A stretch of 10,681 bases of DNA from Candidatus Bathyarchaeota archaeon. GTDB taxonomy: Archaea > Thermoproteota > Bathyarchaeia > 40CM-2-53-6. Positions 1 through 6,735 of the stretch are shown here, piece by piece. The position numbers were made by a program, and so were the translations under genes. The notes below the pieces were generated by a model, which ran no database searches, was not told the DNA's origin, and saw nothing but the letters and a program-made list of their open reading frames with translations. Position 1 is the stretch's first letter; each line of letters begins with the position of its first letter. The stretch is from contig VBBA01000159.1 in the NCBI GenBank assembly GCA_005888675.1, forward strand, positions 1 through 10,681, read 5' to 3'.

Positions 1-695
1 TCGCGGTGGAGGTGACCGAGAACCGGTACGGGATCCCAAGCCTGATGGACAAACCAGGTTATGAGAAAGGATTGTTCCATCCGCAATCGTTGCCCGCCAT
101 GGTAACCTGCCATGTCATGGATCCTCAACCAGGAGAGACTATTGTCGACTTGAACTGTGCCCCGGGTGGCAAGCTATCCTATCTTTGTCAATTATCAGAG
201 AATCAGGCGAGGATCATCGGGTTCGATCGAAACACGACAAAGCTTGAGAAGACACGGAAGCATCTTGAACGGCTCGGATGTTCAAACTATCAATTGATCA
301 ATCACGATTCAAGGTATGCCCACGAGGACTTCACCTTCCGGGCGGACAAGGTGATGGTGGATCCGCCTTGCACTGGACTTGGCGTTATTCCAAAATTGGG
401 AGTTGATATGACTGAGGTGGATGTTCATAATCTATCAGACTATCAACGACAGTTTTTGACTGCTGCCAGTCACATCGTACGAGATGGTGGAGTAATCGTG
501 TACAGTGTCTGTACCATAACATGGGAAGAGTGTGAAGGGATCATGGATCATGCGATAGATCGGTTGGGCCTTGTATTGGACGAGGCTTGCCCGAAGGTTG
601 GAGCGAGTGGACTGGACGAGAGGAGTATGACTCAACGATTCGATCCTGATATTGACGGGACAGGCTATTTCATAGCGAGGTTTCTGAAACCCTAA
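1..695 (+). CDS. NSUN6-like tRNA/rRNA cytosine-C5 methyltransferase (5'-truncated by window edge)
   Basis: This is the catalytic domain of a SAM-dependent RNA m5C methyltransferase of the NOL1/NOP2/Sun family. Numbering from the GTG at 6, it shows SAM motif I (VDLNCAPGGK, about 47-56), an acidic ribose-binding residue in GFDRN (D74), motif IV DPPC (C122) and motif VI VYSVCT with the presumed nucleophile C169. The stretch before motif I (LPAMVTCHVMDPQPGE) and the ending QRFDP...GTGYFIARF resemble human NSUN6 as I remember it; NSUN6 and archaeal relatives methylate C72 in the tRNA acceptor stem. The frame is open to the left edge, and family members carry an N-terminal extension with a PUA domain, so I infer that the real start lies outside the window and GTG 6 is not it. 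Motif I has DLNCAPGG where the usual form is D.CAAPGG. The DHH gene follows after 96 bp on the same strand and may be cotranscribed. The family is secure; the tRNA C72 target is inferred. Confidence 0.88.
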   Translation, partial: AVEVTENRYGIPSLMDKPGYEKGLFHPQSLPAMVTCHVMDPQPGETIVDLNCAPGGKLSYLCQLSENQARIIGFDRNTTKLEKTRKHLERLGCSNYQLINHDSRYAHEDFTFRADKVMVDPPCTGLGVIPKLGVDMTEVDVHNLSDYQRQFLTAASHIVRDGGVIVYSVCTITWEECEGIMDHAIDRLGLVLDEACPKVGASGLDERSMTQRFDPDIDGTGYFIARFLKP

Positions 696-791
696 CCTCA
701 AATCAGACAGCCTGCATGAGAAGCGCGAGGATTTCAACAAGGCTTTCAGGTTCTTGGTGGAAACGAGGGTGAACTGATACTGAGTGGCGCG

Positions 792-1979
792 ATGAATTCG
801 CTCGATCGTTTCCTTTCACGTATGGAGAGGGCTCGAGATGATCTTCGACGGTCAGAACTAAGAGAGGCTGTCATCCTACATCATGACGAGGCCGATGGTC
901 TCACCTCCGCCGCGCTTGCTAAGCTTGCTTTCGAACATCTCAGCATGACCACTCGGCTCATTTGCCTTGACAAGTTGTATCCAGAAGTCATTCGAGAAGT
1001 TGAGAAGGGTCCGAGACAAGTGATCGTTTGCGTCGACCTAGGCTCGGCGCATGTTGGACGACTAACACAGTACAACGCTATTCAGAATATGATTGTGATC
1101 TTAGATCATCATGATACTGTCGAGTCGAACGATCCGATGGTCTACAACCTGAATCCGGAACTTGACGGGTTTTCAGGCGAATCGGACGCATCCGCCGCAA
1201 CTATTGCCTACTTCTTTGCCAAATTTGTCGATCCACGATTGTCCAAATATGCTCATCTCGCCGTCGTCGGAGCAGAAGAGATTCCGGGCGAGTTACGAGG
1301 GCTCAACAAGATCGCGGTTCGAGACGCGTTAGAGCAGGGACTCGTGAAGGTCTCTCGAGACAATTACAAGGTCGAGGTCGAGGGATTGCGGCAATCTAGA
1401 AGCAGACTGGCTTCGATTCTGAATGTTCTTGGCTCGGTTGGATATTACAGGGACGGACCGACGACCGGTGTAACGTCTTGTGTTAACGGAATGACAGAGA
1501 GCACGGTCGAGTTTGCCAAGAAGCTGGAGGAGGAACGAAAGGAAGCTAACAAACGCATGCTTTCAACAATCAATCGTCAGGGGCTGGAGAAGATGAAGAT
1601 GGTCCAGTGGTTCCATGCTAAAGACAACTATTCGGGGATGAGTGGTAAAGTGGTTGGGAGCTTCTGCTCTTATCTCAAGTTTCAGAGACAAGTGGATCAA
1701 TCAAAGTATCTCATAGGAATGATGAACGTCCCGCCGGATATTCCAGGCTGGGGAAGCTTGCCTTCGCCCCTCGTCAAAGTCTCCGGTCGGGCTCCAAGGG
1801 TTTTGTCTGATCTAATCAAAAGAGGAGAAAGGCCAGCACTATCTAGGATATTGTCCCAGGCTTGCTTGACGGCCGGAGGTTTTGGGGATGGACACGCCGT
1901 CGCGGCGTCCGGGGTATTCCCCGTTGGGAAGGAAGACTTGTTTCTTAGTGAGATGGACCGAATGGCAAGGTCGAAATGA
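792..1979 (+). CDS. DHH/DHHA1-family phosphoesterase, RecJ/GAN-like with altered metal motifs
   Basis: This 395-residue protein has the two-domain layout of archaeal RecJ/GAN-type DHH phosphoesterases. The DHH domain (about 25-165) contains a motif I-like HHDEADG (30-36), a motif II-like VCVDLG (D82) and an intact DHH triad (105-107). The C-terminal DHHA1 domain ends in a glycine-rich GGFGDGHAVAASG (362-374), matching the substrate-binding GGGHxxAAG signature. Active members use these motifs to bind Mn2+ and degrade single-stranded DNA or RNA or small nucleotides. Here the usual DxD of motif I reads ExD (E33, D35). The usual motif IV Asp after a GA pair is not evident: the sequence is VVGAEEIPG near 158-166. 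It may be a nuclease with relaxed metal ligands, or a non-catalytic relative like archaeal Cdc45-type RecJ homologues that bind GINS; the sequence alone does not decide. The ATG start has no strong Shine-Dalgarno. The gene converges on the dehydrogenase gene, with a 46-bp gap. Confidence 0.85.
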   Translation: MNSLDRFLSRMERARDDLRRSELREAVILHHDEADGLTSAALAKLAFEHLSMTTRLICLDKLYPEVIREVEKGPRQVIVCVDLGSAHVGRLTQYNAIQNMIVILDHHDTVESNDPMVYNLNPELDGFSGESDASAATIAYFFAKFVDPRLSKYAHLAVVGAEEIPGELRGLNKIAVRDALEQGLVKVSRDNYKVEVEGLRQSRSRLASILNVLGSVGYYRDGPTTGVTSCVNGMTESTVEFAKKLEEERKEANKRMLSTINRQGLEKMKMVQWFHAKDNYSGMSGKVVGSFCSYLKFQRQVDQSKYLIGMMNVPPDIPGWGSLPSPLVKVSGRAPRVLSDLIKRGERPALSRILSQACLTAGGFGDGHAVAASGVFPVGKEDLFLSEMDRMARSK

Positions 1980-2025
1980 GTATGGTTGGGACGGTTTCTA
2001 TCCAGAATTGGTGATCTGGGAAAAT

Positions 2026-3606
2026 CTATTTTTCGCCGACAACCGTCTGCGCCTGTTCATGCATGAAACCAAGCAGATAGTAGGGGCCACCTACTCCTTT
2101 TCCAGTCATTCCGCTCCCTTTCCATCCACCGAATGGCTGGGCTCCGGGCCATGCGCCAGTTGTGGCTCCTCCTTCCCGGTTGGCATAGGTGACTCCGAAC
2201 TTTATGTTCTCGAAGAAGAATCGGATTTCTTCCGGATCCTCACTGAAAATACCTGCTGTTAGCCCGAAGTCTGTATCGTTCGCTTTCTCCAATGCTTCGT
2301 CCAACGTCTTGTATTCCTCTAGCACGACGAATGGTACGAACAGCTCGTTCTTGACTAGCTTGTTGTTCTCGCGTAGTCCCGCGACCACTATCGGCTTGAC
2401 GTAGTAGCCCTTCGGCAGCTTGTCCTCTAGCTCCTTTTCGGCGACGACCTTTGCCCCTTCCTTCTTTGCTTGTTCAAGGGAATGCTGCCATGTCCTGACG
2501 GATTTTTGGTTGATGACTGGACCGACGAAGACGCCCTTCTCTCTTGGGTCGCCGACTTTTACTTGGTTGACCTCTTCCTTGAGGAACTTGAGAAAGTCAT
2601 TCTTGACTCCGCGTTCGACGTAGACTCTTGACGTGGCACTGCATTTTTGGCCACTGTATCCGAAAGCTGATCGAACCACTCCTTTCGCAGCCTTCGATAG
2701 ATCCGCCTTACTCGTAACTATCGCAGGGTTCTTGCTTCCCAATTCAGCGATGAATGGTTTGGGATATGCCTGGCTCTTTACGAAATCTTGGTAAAGTGTC
2801 ATACCGACGTCCTTTGATCCTGTGAATGCGATGCCTGCGACGTCCGGATTCTTGGCAATCTCTGCTCCGAACGGTCCGCCTGGACCTGTTACGAAGTTTA
2901 TCACGCCTTCCGGAACTCCTCCCTCCACGAGAGTCTTGTAGAGATGAAGCCCGGTCAATGGGGCTTCGCTTGTGGGTTTGTAAACGACTGTGTTTCCTGT
3001 GATCAAGGCGCCTGTGATCATTCCGGCGGCGAGTGCGATTGGAAAGTTGAAGGGTGAGATGACAGCCCAGGCGCCATATGGGCGTAGGACGCTTTTCGAT
3101 TTTTCGCCTGGCGCGACTGTTTCCATGGGTACGATGTAGCCTTCATTCTTCTCCATCTGGTCAGCGTAGTATCGGAACATGTCAACTGCCTCATTCACTT
3201 CGGCTATTGCTTCGGTCCGATTCTTACCCACCTCGTAAGTTATCAGTGCGGCGAGGTAGAACTGTCGCTGGGACATTACGTCGGCTACTTTACGGATAAT
3301 TGCGACTCTTTTCCTCCAGTCCATACTGCCCCATTCCTTGAAAGCATCTGTCGCGGCGGCTATCGCTTTCCGGGCGTGGAGACCAGTTCCTTTCTGGAAA
3401 TAACCTATGACAATGCTCGTGTCGACGGGGCTTCGATGCTCGAATTCCCCTTCACCTGCGCGGACTTGTTTTCCATTGATGTACATTGGATGGTGTTTGC
3501 CAAAGTCCTTCTCGACCTCGCGTAATGCTTCCTCGTATCGTGGATGGATGGTCGGATCGGCCAATATTGTGACGTAGGTTACTTTTCTTGGAGAGGTGAC
3601 TTGCAT
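2026..3606 (-). CDS. 1-pyrroline-5-carboxylate dehydrogenase (L-glutamate gamma-semialdehyde dehydrogenase)
   Basis: This cytoplasmic 526-residue NAD(P)+-dependent aldehyde dehydrogenase has the usual length for monofunctional P5C dehydrogenase, which oxidises glutamate-semialdehyde to glutamate in proline and arginine breakdown. All core ALDH elements are present: SPFNFP with the oxyanion Asn (N187), the cofactor Lys K210 in VVYKPTSEAP, the Rossmann turn FTGSKDVG (261-268), the general base E288 in AELGSKNPAIV, and the nucleophile C322 in SGQKCSATSR. The cofactor-binding Glu corresponds to E421 in NELFVPF. The Cys context GQKCSATSR and the C-terminal GVGGPYYLLGFM are typical of the RocA/PutA-C (ALDH4) group rather than of GAPN or succinate-semialdehyde dehydrogenases, so substrate assignment is fairly firm. 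The ATG start lies 25 nt from a TATA-like box, fitting a leaderless or short-leader archaeal transcript. No proline dehydrogenase or ornithine aminotransferase gene is in the window. Confidence 0.93.
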   Translation of the reverse strand: MQVTSPRKVTYVTILADPTIHPRYEEALREVEKDFGKHHPMYINGKQVRAGEGEFEHRSPVDTSIVIGYFQKGTGLHARKAIAAATDAFKEWGSMDWRKRVAIIRKVADVMSQRQFYLAALITYEVGKNRTEAIAEVNEAVDMFRYYADQMEKNEGYIVPMETVAPGEKSKSVLRPYGAWAVISPFNFPIALAAGMITGALITGNTVVYKPTSEAPLTGLHLYKTLVEGGVPEGVINFVTGPGGPFGAEIAKNPDVAGIAFTGSKDVGMTLYQDFVKSQAYPKPFIAELGSKNPAIVTSKADLSKAAKGVVRSAFGYSGQKCSATSRVYVERGVKNDFLKFLKEEVNQVKVGDPREKGVFVGPVINQKSVRTWQHSLEQAKKEGAKVVAEKELEDKLPKGYYVKPIVVAGLRENNKLVKNELFVPFVVLEEYKTLDEALEKANDTDFGLTAGIFSEDPEEIRFFFENIKFGVTYANREGGATTGAWPGAQPFGGWKGSGMTGKGVGGPYYLLGFMHEQAQTVVGEK

Positions 3607-3625
3607 GCTTTGATCAGCTCTTCAT

Positions 3626-3638
3626 CTAAATATTAAGG
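3626..3638. promoter_or_regulatory. bidirectional TATA-like element
   Basis: The AT-rich core taaatattaa reads as TATA-like on both strands. On the minus strand its centre lies about 25 nt upstream of the dehydrogenase ATG (3606), the normal archaeal TATA-to-TSS spacing. On the plus strand it would place a start site near 3655-3660, just ahead of the long open frame of the divergent membrane gene. The assignment rests on sequence and spacing only. Confidence 0.55.
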
Positions 3639-3680
3639 ATAGAGATAAGATTACGTGTAGAACATCCAGGACGGCCTCCA

Positions 3681-4451
3681 CTGTCTAATTTCAACGCGGA
3701 AACCAAACGATCGTCCCTCACTTTACGACAGGCGATAAGGGCGAAGGACAAGGGCAAACTATGGATCCCTGCGAGGCTCTCTATCGCCGATGATAAGATT
3801 GTCGTCACGACGGATGATGGTATCCGTGAAATTCGGCCGAGAAGACTATCTTGGCAGGAACCGAACAAGTTCCTGTTGTCAGGTGTTGACAGGAACTCGC
3901 ACGTACAAAGGATCCTACTTCGGTTCAAGACCGCGGACGATGCGGTGCGAGCCGGAAAAGCCATAGTAGAATCATTCCCACTCGTTCTGGAGCGAAGTCC
4001 AGCTCAGAAGGAAGACATCGAGGTCACAACAAGTCTGGTGATATCAACGAGGACCATTGTTCCGTTCCTCTTCCTCGTCGTCTTTTGGGAGTTTTGGTCT
4101 TCGATCGCCTTGCTATTATCGGGATTGACGGTCTTGGGAGTTGTTTTGTTAGGATTGGTTTTTCTCTTACCGGTGTTGTTTTTTTGGTTGACACTAATCA
4201 TGTTGCGAAGACCGGTCAAGAAACTGTTGAGGTTCGTCGAAGACTCTGTTATGTTGGTTGATGGCAACGGAGAGCAGGAATTAGAGCCTGGGAAGATTGA
4301 GTGGAAAACATCAATGAGTTTTGTACTCGGAGAGAAGATTTATCGGACCAACACTCTAGTTGCTTTCGCCTCTTCTTCTGATGCAGCTAGAGCGGTCCAA
4401 TTGATCAGAGACAGATTTCCAGAATTGGGACAAACTAATATTGGCTATTAA
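3681..4451 (+). CDS. duplicated-domain two-helix membrane protein (unknown function; start uncertain)
   Basis: I do not recognise this family. The first conventional start in frame is TTG 3876 (191 residues), but the frame is open and protein-like from about 3630. The upstream part encodes the first copy of a domain that recurs at the C-terminus. Copy 1 lies at 3756-3983 and copy 2 at 4218-4427. Both share the pattern D..[IV]..(T/V)D..G..E(I/L).P..(L/I).W, then F.L.G, then (L)xF, a DA.RA.. I helix and a closing FP. Between them is a hairpin of two hydrophobic helices (61-84 and 86-110, counted from TTG 3876) followed by RRPVKK, so both domains probably face the cytoplasm. A start at TTG 3876 would cut copy 1 in half. 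I therefore place the start tentatively at CTG 3681, which has AGGA 9 nt upstream; no ATG, GTG or TTG lies in frame upstream. A non-AUG start, a sequencing frameshift or a decayed 5' end are the alternatives. The repeat looks like a small beta-rich domain closed by a helix, possibly PH-like; that is inference. The HIT gene follows after 46 bp. Confidence 0.62.
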   Translation: MSNFNAETKRSSLTLRQAIRAKDKGKLWIPARLSIADDKIVVTTDDGIREIRPRRLSWQEPNKFLLSGVDRNSHVQRILLRFKTADDAVRAGKAIVESFPLVLERSPAQKEDIEVTTSLVISTRTIVPFLFLVVFWEFWSSIALLLSGLTVLGVVLLGLVFLLPVLFFWLTLIMLRRPVKKLLRFVEDSVMLVDGNGEQELEPGKIEWKTSMSFVLGEKIYRTNTLVAFASSSDAARAVQLIRDRFPELGQTNIGY

Positions 4452-4482
4452 CTTGGCTGAACGTGCCCACTCTCAGAGTGTA

Positions 4483-4490
4483 GAAGGAAG
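4483..4490 (+). promoter_or_regulatory. Shine-Dalgarno for HIT gene
   Basis: The purine run gaaggaag ends 7 nt before ATG 4498. It decides this start over the upstream in-frame TTG at 4441, which would add 19 residues without family resemblance. Confidence 0.6.
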
Positions 4491-4497
4491 AAACACG

Positions 4498-4899
4498 ATG
4501 ATAGATTGCATATTTTGCAAGATATCCAGTCATGAGATTCCTTCGAACATAGTCTTTGAGAACGAGAATTTTCTCGCGTTCTTAGACATTCGACCCCTAA
4601 ATCCGGGACATACTCTAGTCATTCCTAGGAAGCATTACCGATGGGTCTGGGACGTCCCAATACCCGGCCTATATTTCGAGGTGGTCACAAGAATTGCAAA
4701 AGCAACACAGAAGGTTATGAAGACGGAGTGGATAGCTTGCGAGATCGCAGGCATGGGAGTACATCATGCCCACATTCATCTGATTCCACGATTTCCTAAT
4801 GATGGCCATGGAGAGTTTCCGATCCAGACTAACGTGAAGAGTATTTCCGCGGACAAGATGAAGACTATTGCAGAGAGTATTAGACGCAGTCTAAGTTGA
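4498..4899 (+). CDS. HIT-family nucleotide hydrolase/transferase
   Basis: This 133-residue protein belongs to the histidine triad superfamily, which acts on nucleotide phosphoramidates, dinucleoside polyphosphates or adenylylated products. It begins with the zinc-type CIFCKI (C4, C7), has PLNPGHTLVIPRKH (34-46), and ends the core with the triad HAHIHLI (H90, H92, H94), in which the middle His is the nucleophile in HINT and FHIT enzymes. The usual N.G...GQ segment before the triad is replaced by EIAGMGVHHA, so the nucleotide-binding loop departs from HINT1. I chose ATG 4498 over an upstream in-frame TTG (4441) because family homology begins exactly there and a GAAGGAAG Shine-Dalgarno ends 7 nt upstream. 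The 46-bp gap to the preceding membrane gene suggests a shared transcript. The exact substrate cannot be told from sequence. Confidence 0.9.
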   Translation: MIDCIFCKISSHEIPSNIVFENENFLAFLDIRPLNPGHTLVIPRKHYRWVWDVPIPGLYFEVVTRIAKATQKVMKTEWIACEIAGMGVHHAHIHLIPRFPNDGHGEFPIQTNVKSISADKMKTIAESIRRSLS

Positions 4900-4926
4900 A
4901 ACCGGCACCCTGCGCTGAGCACTAGG

Positions 4927-5673
4927 CTAGGGTTGTCTCCACCTAGCGAGGCGCAGCATCACCAGCAGAGCTACGACTAGTGAAACACCTAGCATAGTCC
5001 ATCCGAATGCGGGACTCCAGTACGCGAGCTCGGGGGTTTGTCCTATGAAACTCCGGAGTATCAGTGAGGCATGAGTTGTAGGCATCAAGTAGGCGATCGG
5101 CAGGATGTTGGGTGGGAGAATTTCAGCGGGGTAGAAGGCTGGAGGTATTACAGCTACTATCACGCTTAGTAAAAGTCCTGATTGCCAACCGTTTCGCAGG
5201 TTCGTCACATATGTCGATACAATGTATCCAATAGTCGCTGAGAAGAGCCAGACCGCACAAACCGCTAGCATGACGAGTGGAAGATCGATTAACGGGAGTC
5301 CGAGATATACGAGGACTGGCAGGAGGATGACTAGCGCTGGGGTAGCGAAGAATAGGCCATTGAGTGCGATTCCTAGCAGGTAGCCCATCTGGGATACGGG
5401 GGAGGCAACGAATAGATCTTGGAGTTTCACCTCTAGCCTGTACCATGTAGCGTCTCCCGCTAGACCGGTTCCGACGGTCGCAAGGACGAAGAGTATCGTG
5501 CCTATCGTGGCCTGTACAAACGCGTGGCCGCCGCTTGTGACGGTGATCAAGAATAATATGCTGAATGGGGTGGCGAATAGCCAGACGAGACTGAGAAGGT
5601 TTCGCCGGACCCATGCGATCGACAGCATGTACCCGATCACGACCGATGATCTCAGAGTATGATAGACGCTCAT
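4927..5673 (-). CDS. ABC-2 type transporter permease
   Basis: This is a 248-residue integral membrane subunit of an ABC-2 type exporter, with about six hydrophobic segments: near residues 25-46, 52-73, 95-122, 130-155, 165-190 and 222-243. The segment after helix 2 (DATWYRLEVKLQDLFVASPVS) contains a coupling-type pattern common in ABC-2 permeases, with an E.K..(L/F) amphipathic stretch and a following SPV/SP. The start ATG overlaps the stop of the ATPase gene by 4 bp (ATGA), with GGAG 8 nt upstream inside the ATPase gene, so translation is probably coupled. With its partner it would form a homodimeric-permease exporter in the cytoplasmic membrane. The cargo cannot be inferred; DrrAB-like systems move lipids, drugs or polymers. 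It converges with the HIT gene across a 27-bp gap. Confidence 0.88.
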   Translation of the reverse strand: MSVYHTLRSSVVIGYMLSIAWVRRNLLSLVWLFATPFSILFLITVTSGGHAFVQATIGTILFVLATVGTGLAGDATWYRLEVKLQDLFVASPVSQMGYLLGIALNGLFFATPALVILLPVLVYLGLPLIDLPLVMLAVCAVWLFSATIGYIVSTYVTNLRNGWQSGLLLSVIVAVIPPAFYPAEILPPNILPIAYLMPTTHASLILRSFIGQTPELAYWSPAFGWTMLGVSLVVALLVMLRLARWRQP

Positions 5674-6602
5674 TTCTCGTCTCCGCTCATTGTCGCGTTC
5701 TCTTCCTCGCCGCCAACTAAATCTACGAACAGATCCTCCAGTGAGACGGGTGATACGCTGACATCACAATTCCGTCTTACTGCTTCGATTGTTAGTTCAC
5801 CTGCCCGTTTGTTGTCCGTCAGTACGCGCCATCTCTCTGCTATTCTGACCGGTCGACCATACCGGGCCAAATCGTCTTCTGTGAACCGGTCTCCGGTCAC
5901 ATCAACTCGTACGCGTTCATCCACTTTGCTGAGCAGCTCCTTGGGACTTCCAGATGTTACAAGTGTTCCAGAGTTGATGACTGCCACATTGTCTGAAAGT
6001 ATCTCAGCCTCGTCGATATAGTGAGTGGTCAATAGGATTGTTCGTCCTTCTCGACAGATGTCCTTCAGCACCGACCAGATGCGTCGCCTGCTGATGGCGT
6101 CTAGTCCGAGAGTGGGTTCGTCGAGGAATAGAAGCTCTGCATCAGTAGCTACGGCCATTGCTACTCTGATACGCTGGCGCAATCCGCCGGACAAGGTGTC
6201 CGCTGGTTTGGATTGGTATGATGTCATTTCTAGTTGGTCTAGAACTTTCCTTGTTCGGTCGCGAGCGTCTGCTCGTGTCATTCCTCTGGCGAGTAGGGTG
6301 AGGTAGACGTGGTCCCATGGTGTCAATGGTCCGATGGTGTTGCCCTCTTGCGGGACAACTGCTATCTTCTTCCTGATTTTGGCTGCTTCCGAGACTACGT
6401 CCGAGCCTAGGACTTCGACTTTGCCATCGCTTGGGAGGAGTTGAGTGGCTGCGACTCGGAGGAAGGTTGTCTTGCCGGCACCGTTTCTTCCTAGTAAAGT
6501 GAAGATTTGACCGCGATTAACGGTTAACGAGACTTTTTTGAGGGCTGGAGTCTTGGACTTGTGGTAGACCTTGACCAATGAAGAGGACTGTATAGCCGTC
6601 AT
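5670..6602 (-). CDS. ABC transporter ATP-binding protein, DrrA/CcmA-like
   Basis: This 310-residue protein is the cytoplasmic ATPase that powers the exporter formed with the adjacent permease. All nucleotide-binding motifs are intact: Walker A GRNGAGKTT (38-46), Q-loop Q85 in VVPQEGN, signature LSGGLRQR (137-144), Walker B LLFLDEPT with catalytic E162, D-loop GLD (166-168), and the switch His H194 in LLTTHYIDEAE. The C-terminal ~90 residues form the extra domain found in DrrA-type ATPases and end in a conserved-type SVSPVSLEDLFVDLVG. The ATG start at 6602 has GGAG 9 nt upstream (6612-6615). Farther upstream, a TATA-like ttataa at 6665-6670 could drive the two-gene operon with a leader of roughly 35-40 nt. 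The family is certain; the substrate is unknown. Confidence 0.95.
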   Translation of the reverse strand: MTAIQSSSLVKVYHKSKTPALKKVSLTVNRGQIFTLLGRNGAGKTTFLRVAATQLLPSDGKVEVLGSDVVSEAAKIRKKIAVVPQEGNTIGPLTPWDHVYLTLLARGMTRADARDRTRKVLDQLEMTSYQSKPADTLSGGLRQRIRVAMAVATDAELLFLDEPTLGLDAISRRRIWSVLKDICREGRTILLTTHYIDEAEILSDNVAVINSGTLVTSGSPKELLSKVDERVRVDVTGDRFTEDDLARYGRPVRIAERWRVLTDNKRAGELTIEAVRRNCDVSVSPVSLEDLFVDLVGGEEENATMSGDEK

Positions 6603-6611
6603 GATGCTTAG

Positions 6612-6615
6612 CTCC
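6612..6615 (-). promoter_or_regulatory. Shine-Dalgarno for the ABC ATPase gene
   Basis: The minus strand reads GGAG, 9 nt before the ATG at 6602. This supports that start and places the operon's leader in the region also covered by the 5' end of the divergent open frame. Confidence 0.5.
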
Positions 6616-6662
6616 AGAGATGGTCATCCAAGTCTCCTAGAGCTGACTTTTCGAGGGAGGTT

Positions 6663-6670
6663 GATTATAA
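6663..6670. promoter_or_regulatory. TATA-like element between divergent ABC operon and membrane gene
   Basis: The palindromic core ttataa (inside gattataagg) can be read on either strand. On the minus strand it would start the ABC operon transcript near 6640, giving a leader of about 38 nt before ATG 6602. On the plus strand it would start transcription near 6692, which favours the downstream TTG 6736 as start of the membrane gene. It is identified by sequence and spacing only. Confidence 0.35.
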
Positions 6671-6735
6671 GGAGTGTGCCCACGTGTAGAAACGATAAGC
6701 CTATTTCGAAAATAATAGAGATTTACCATTCTGGA

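Noticed and set aside
1882..2262. Plus-strand 126-residue frame bridging the DHH and dehydrogenase genes
   Set aside because: It overlaps the DHHA1 signature in one frame and the dehydrogenase C-terminus antisense in the rest. Both real genes have strong motif support.
3626..3964. Minus-strand 112-residue open frame upstream of the dehydrogenase
   Set aside because: It is antisense to the region encoding the first copy of the duplicated domain. The plus strand shows repeat homology with the C-terminal domain; the minus product has no coherent features.
5123..5614. Minus-strand 163-residue frame inside the permease gene
   Set aside because: This alternative frame is rich in Arg, His, Ser and Pro, while the permease frame shows clean membrane helices and is coupled to the ATPase.
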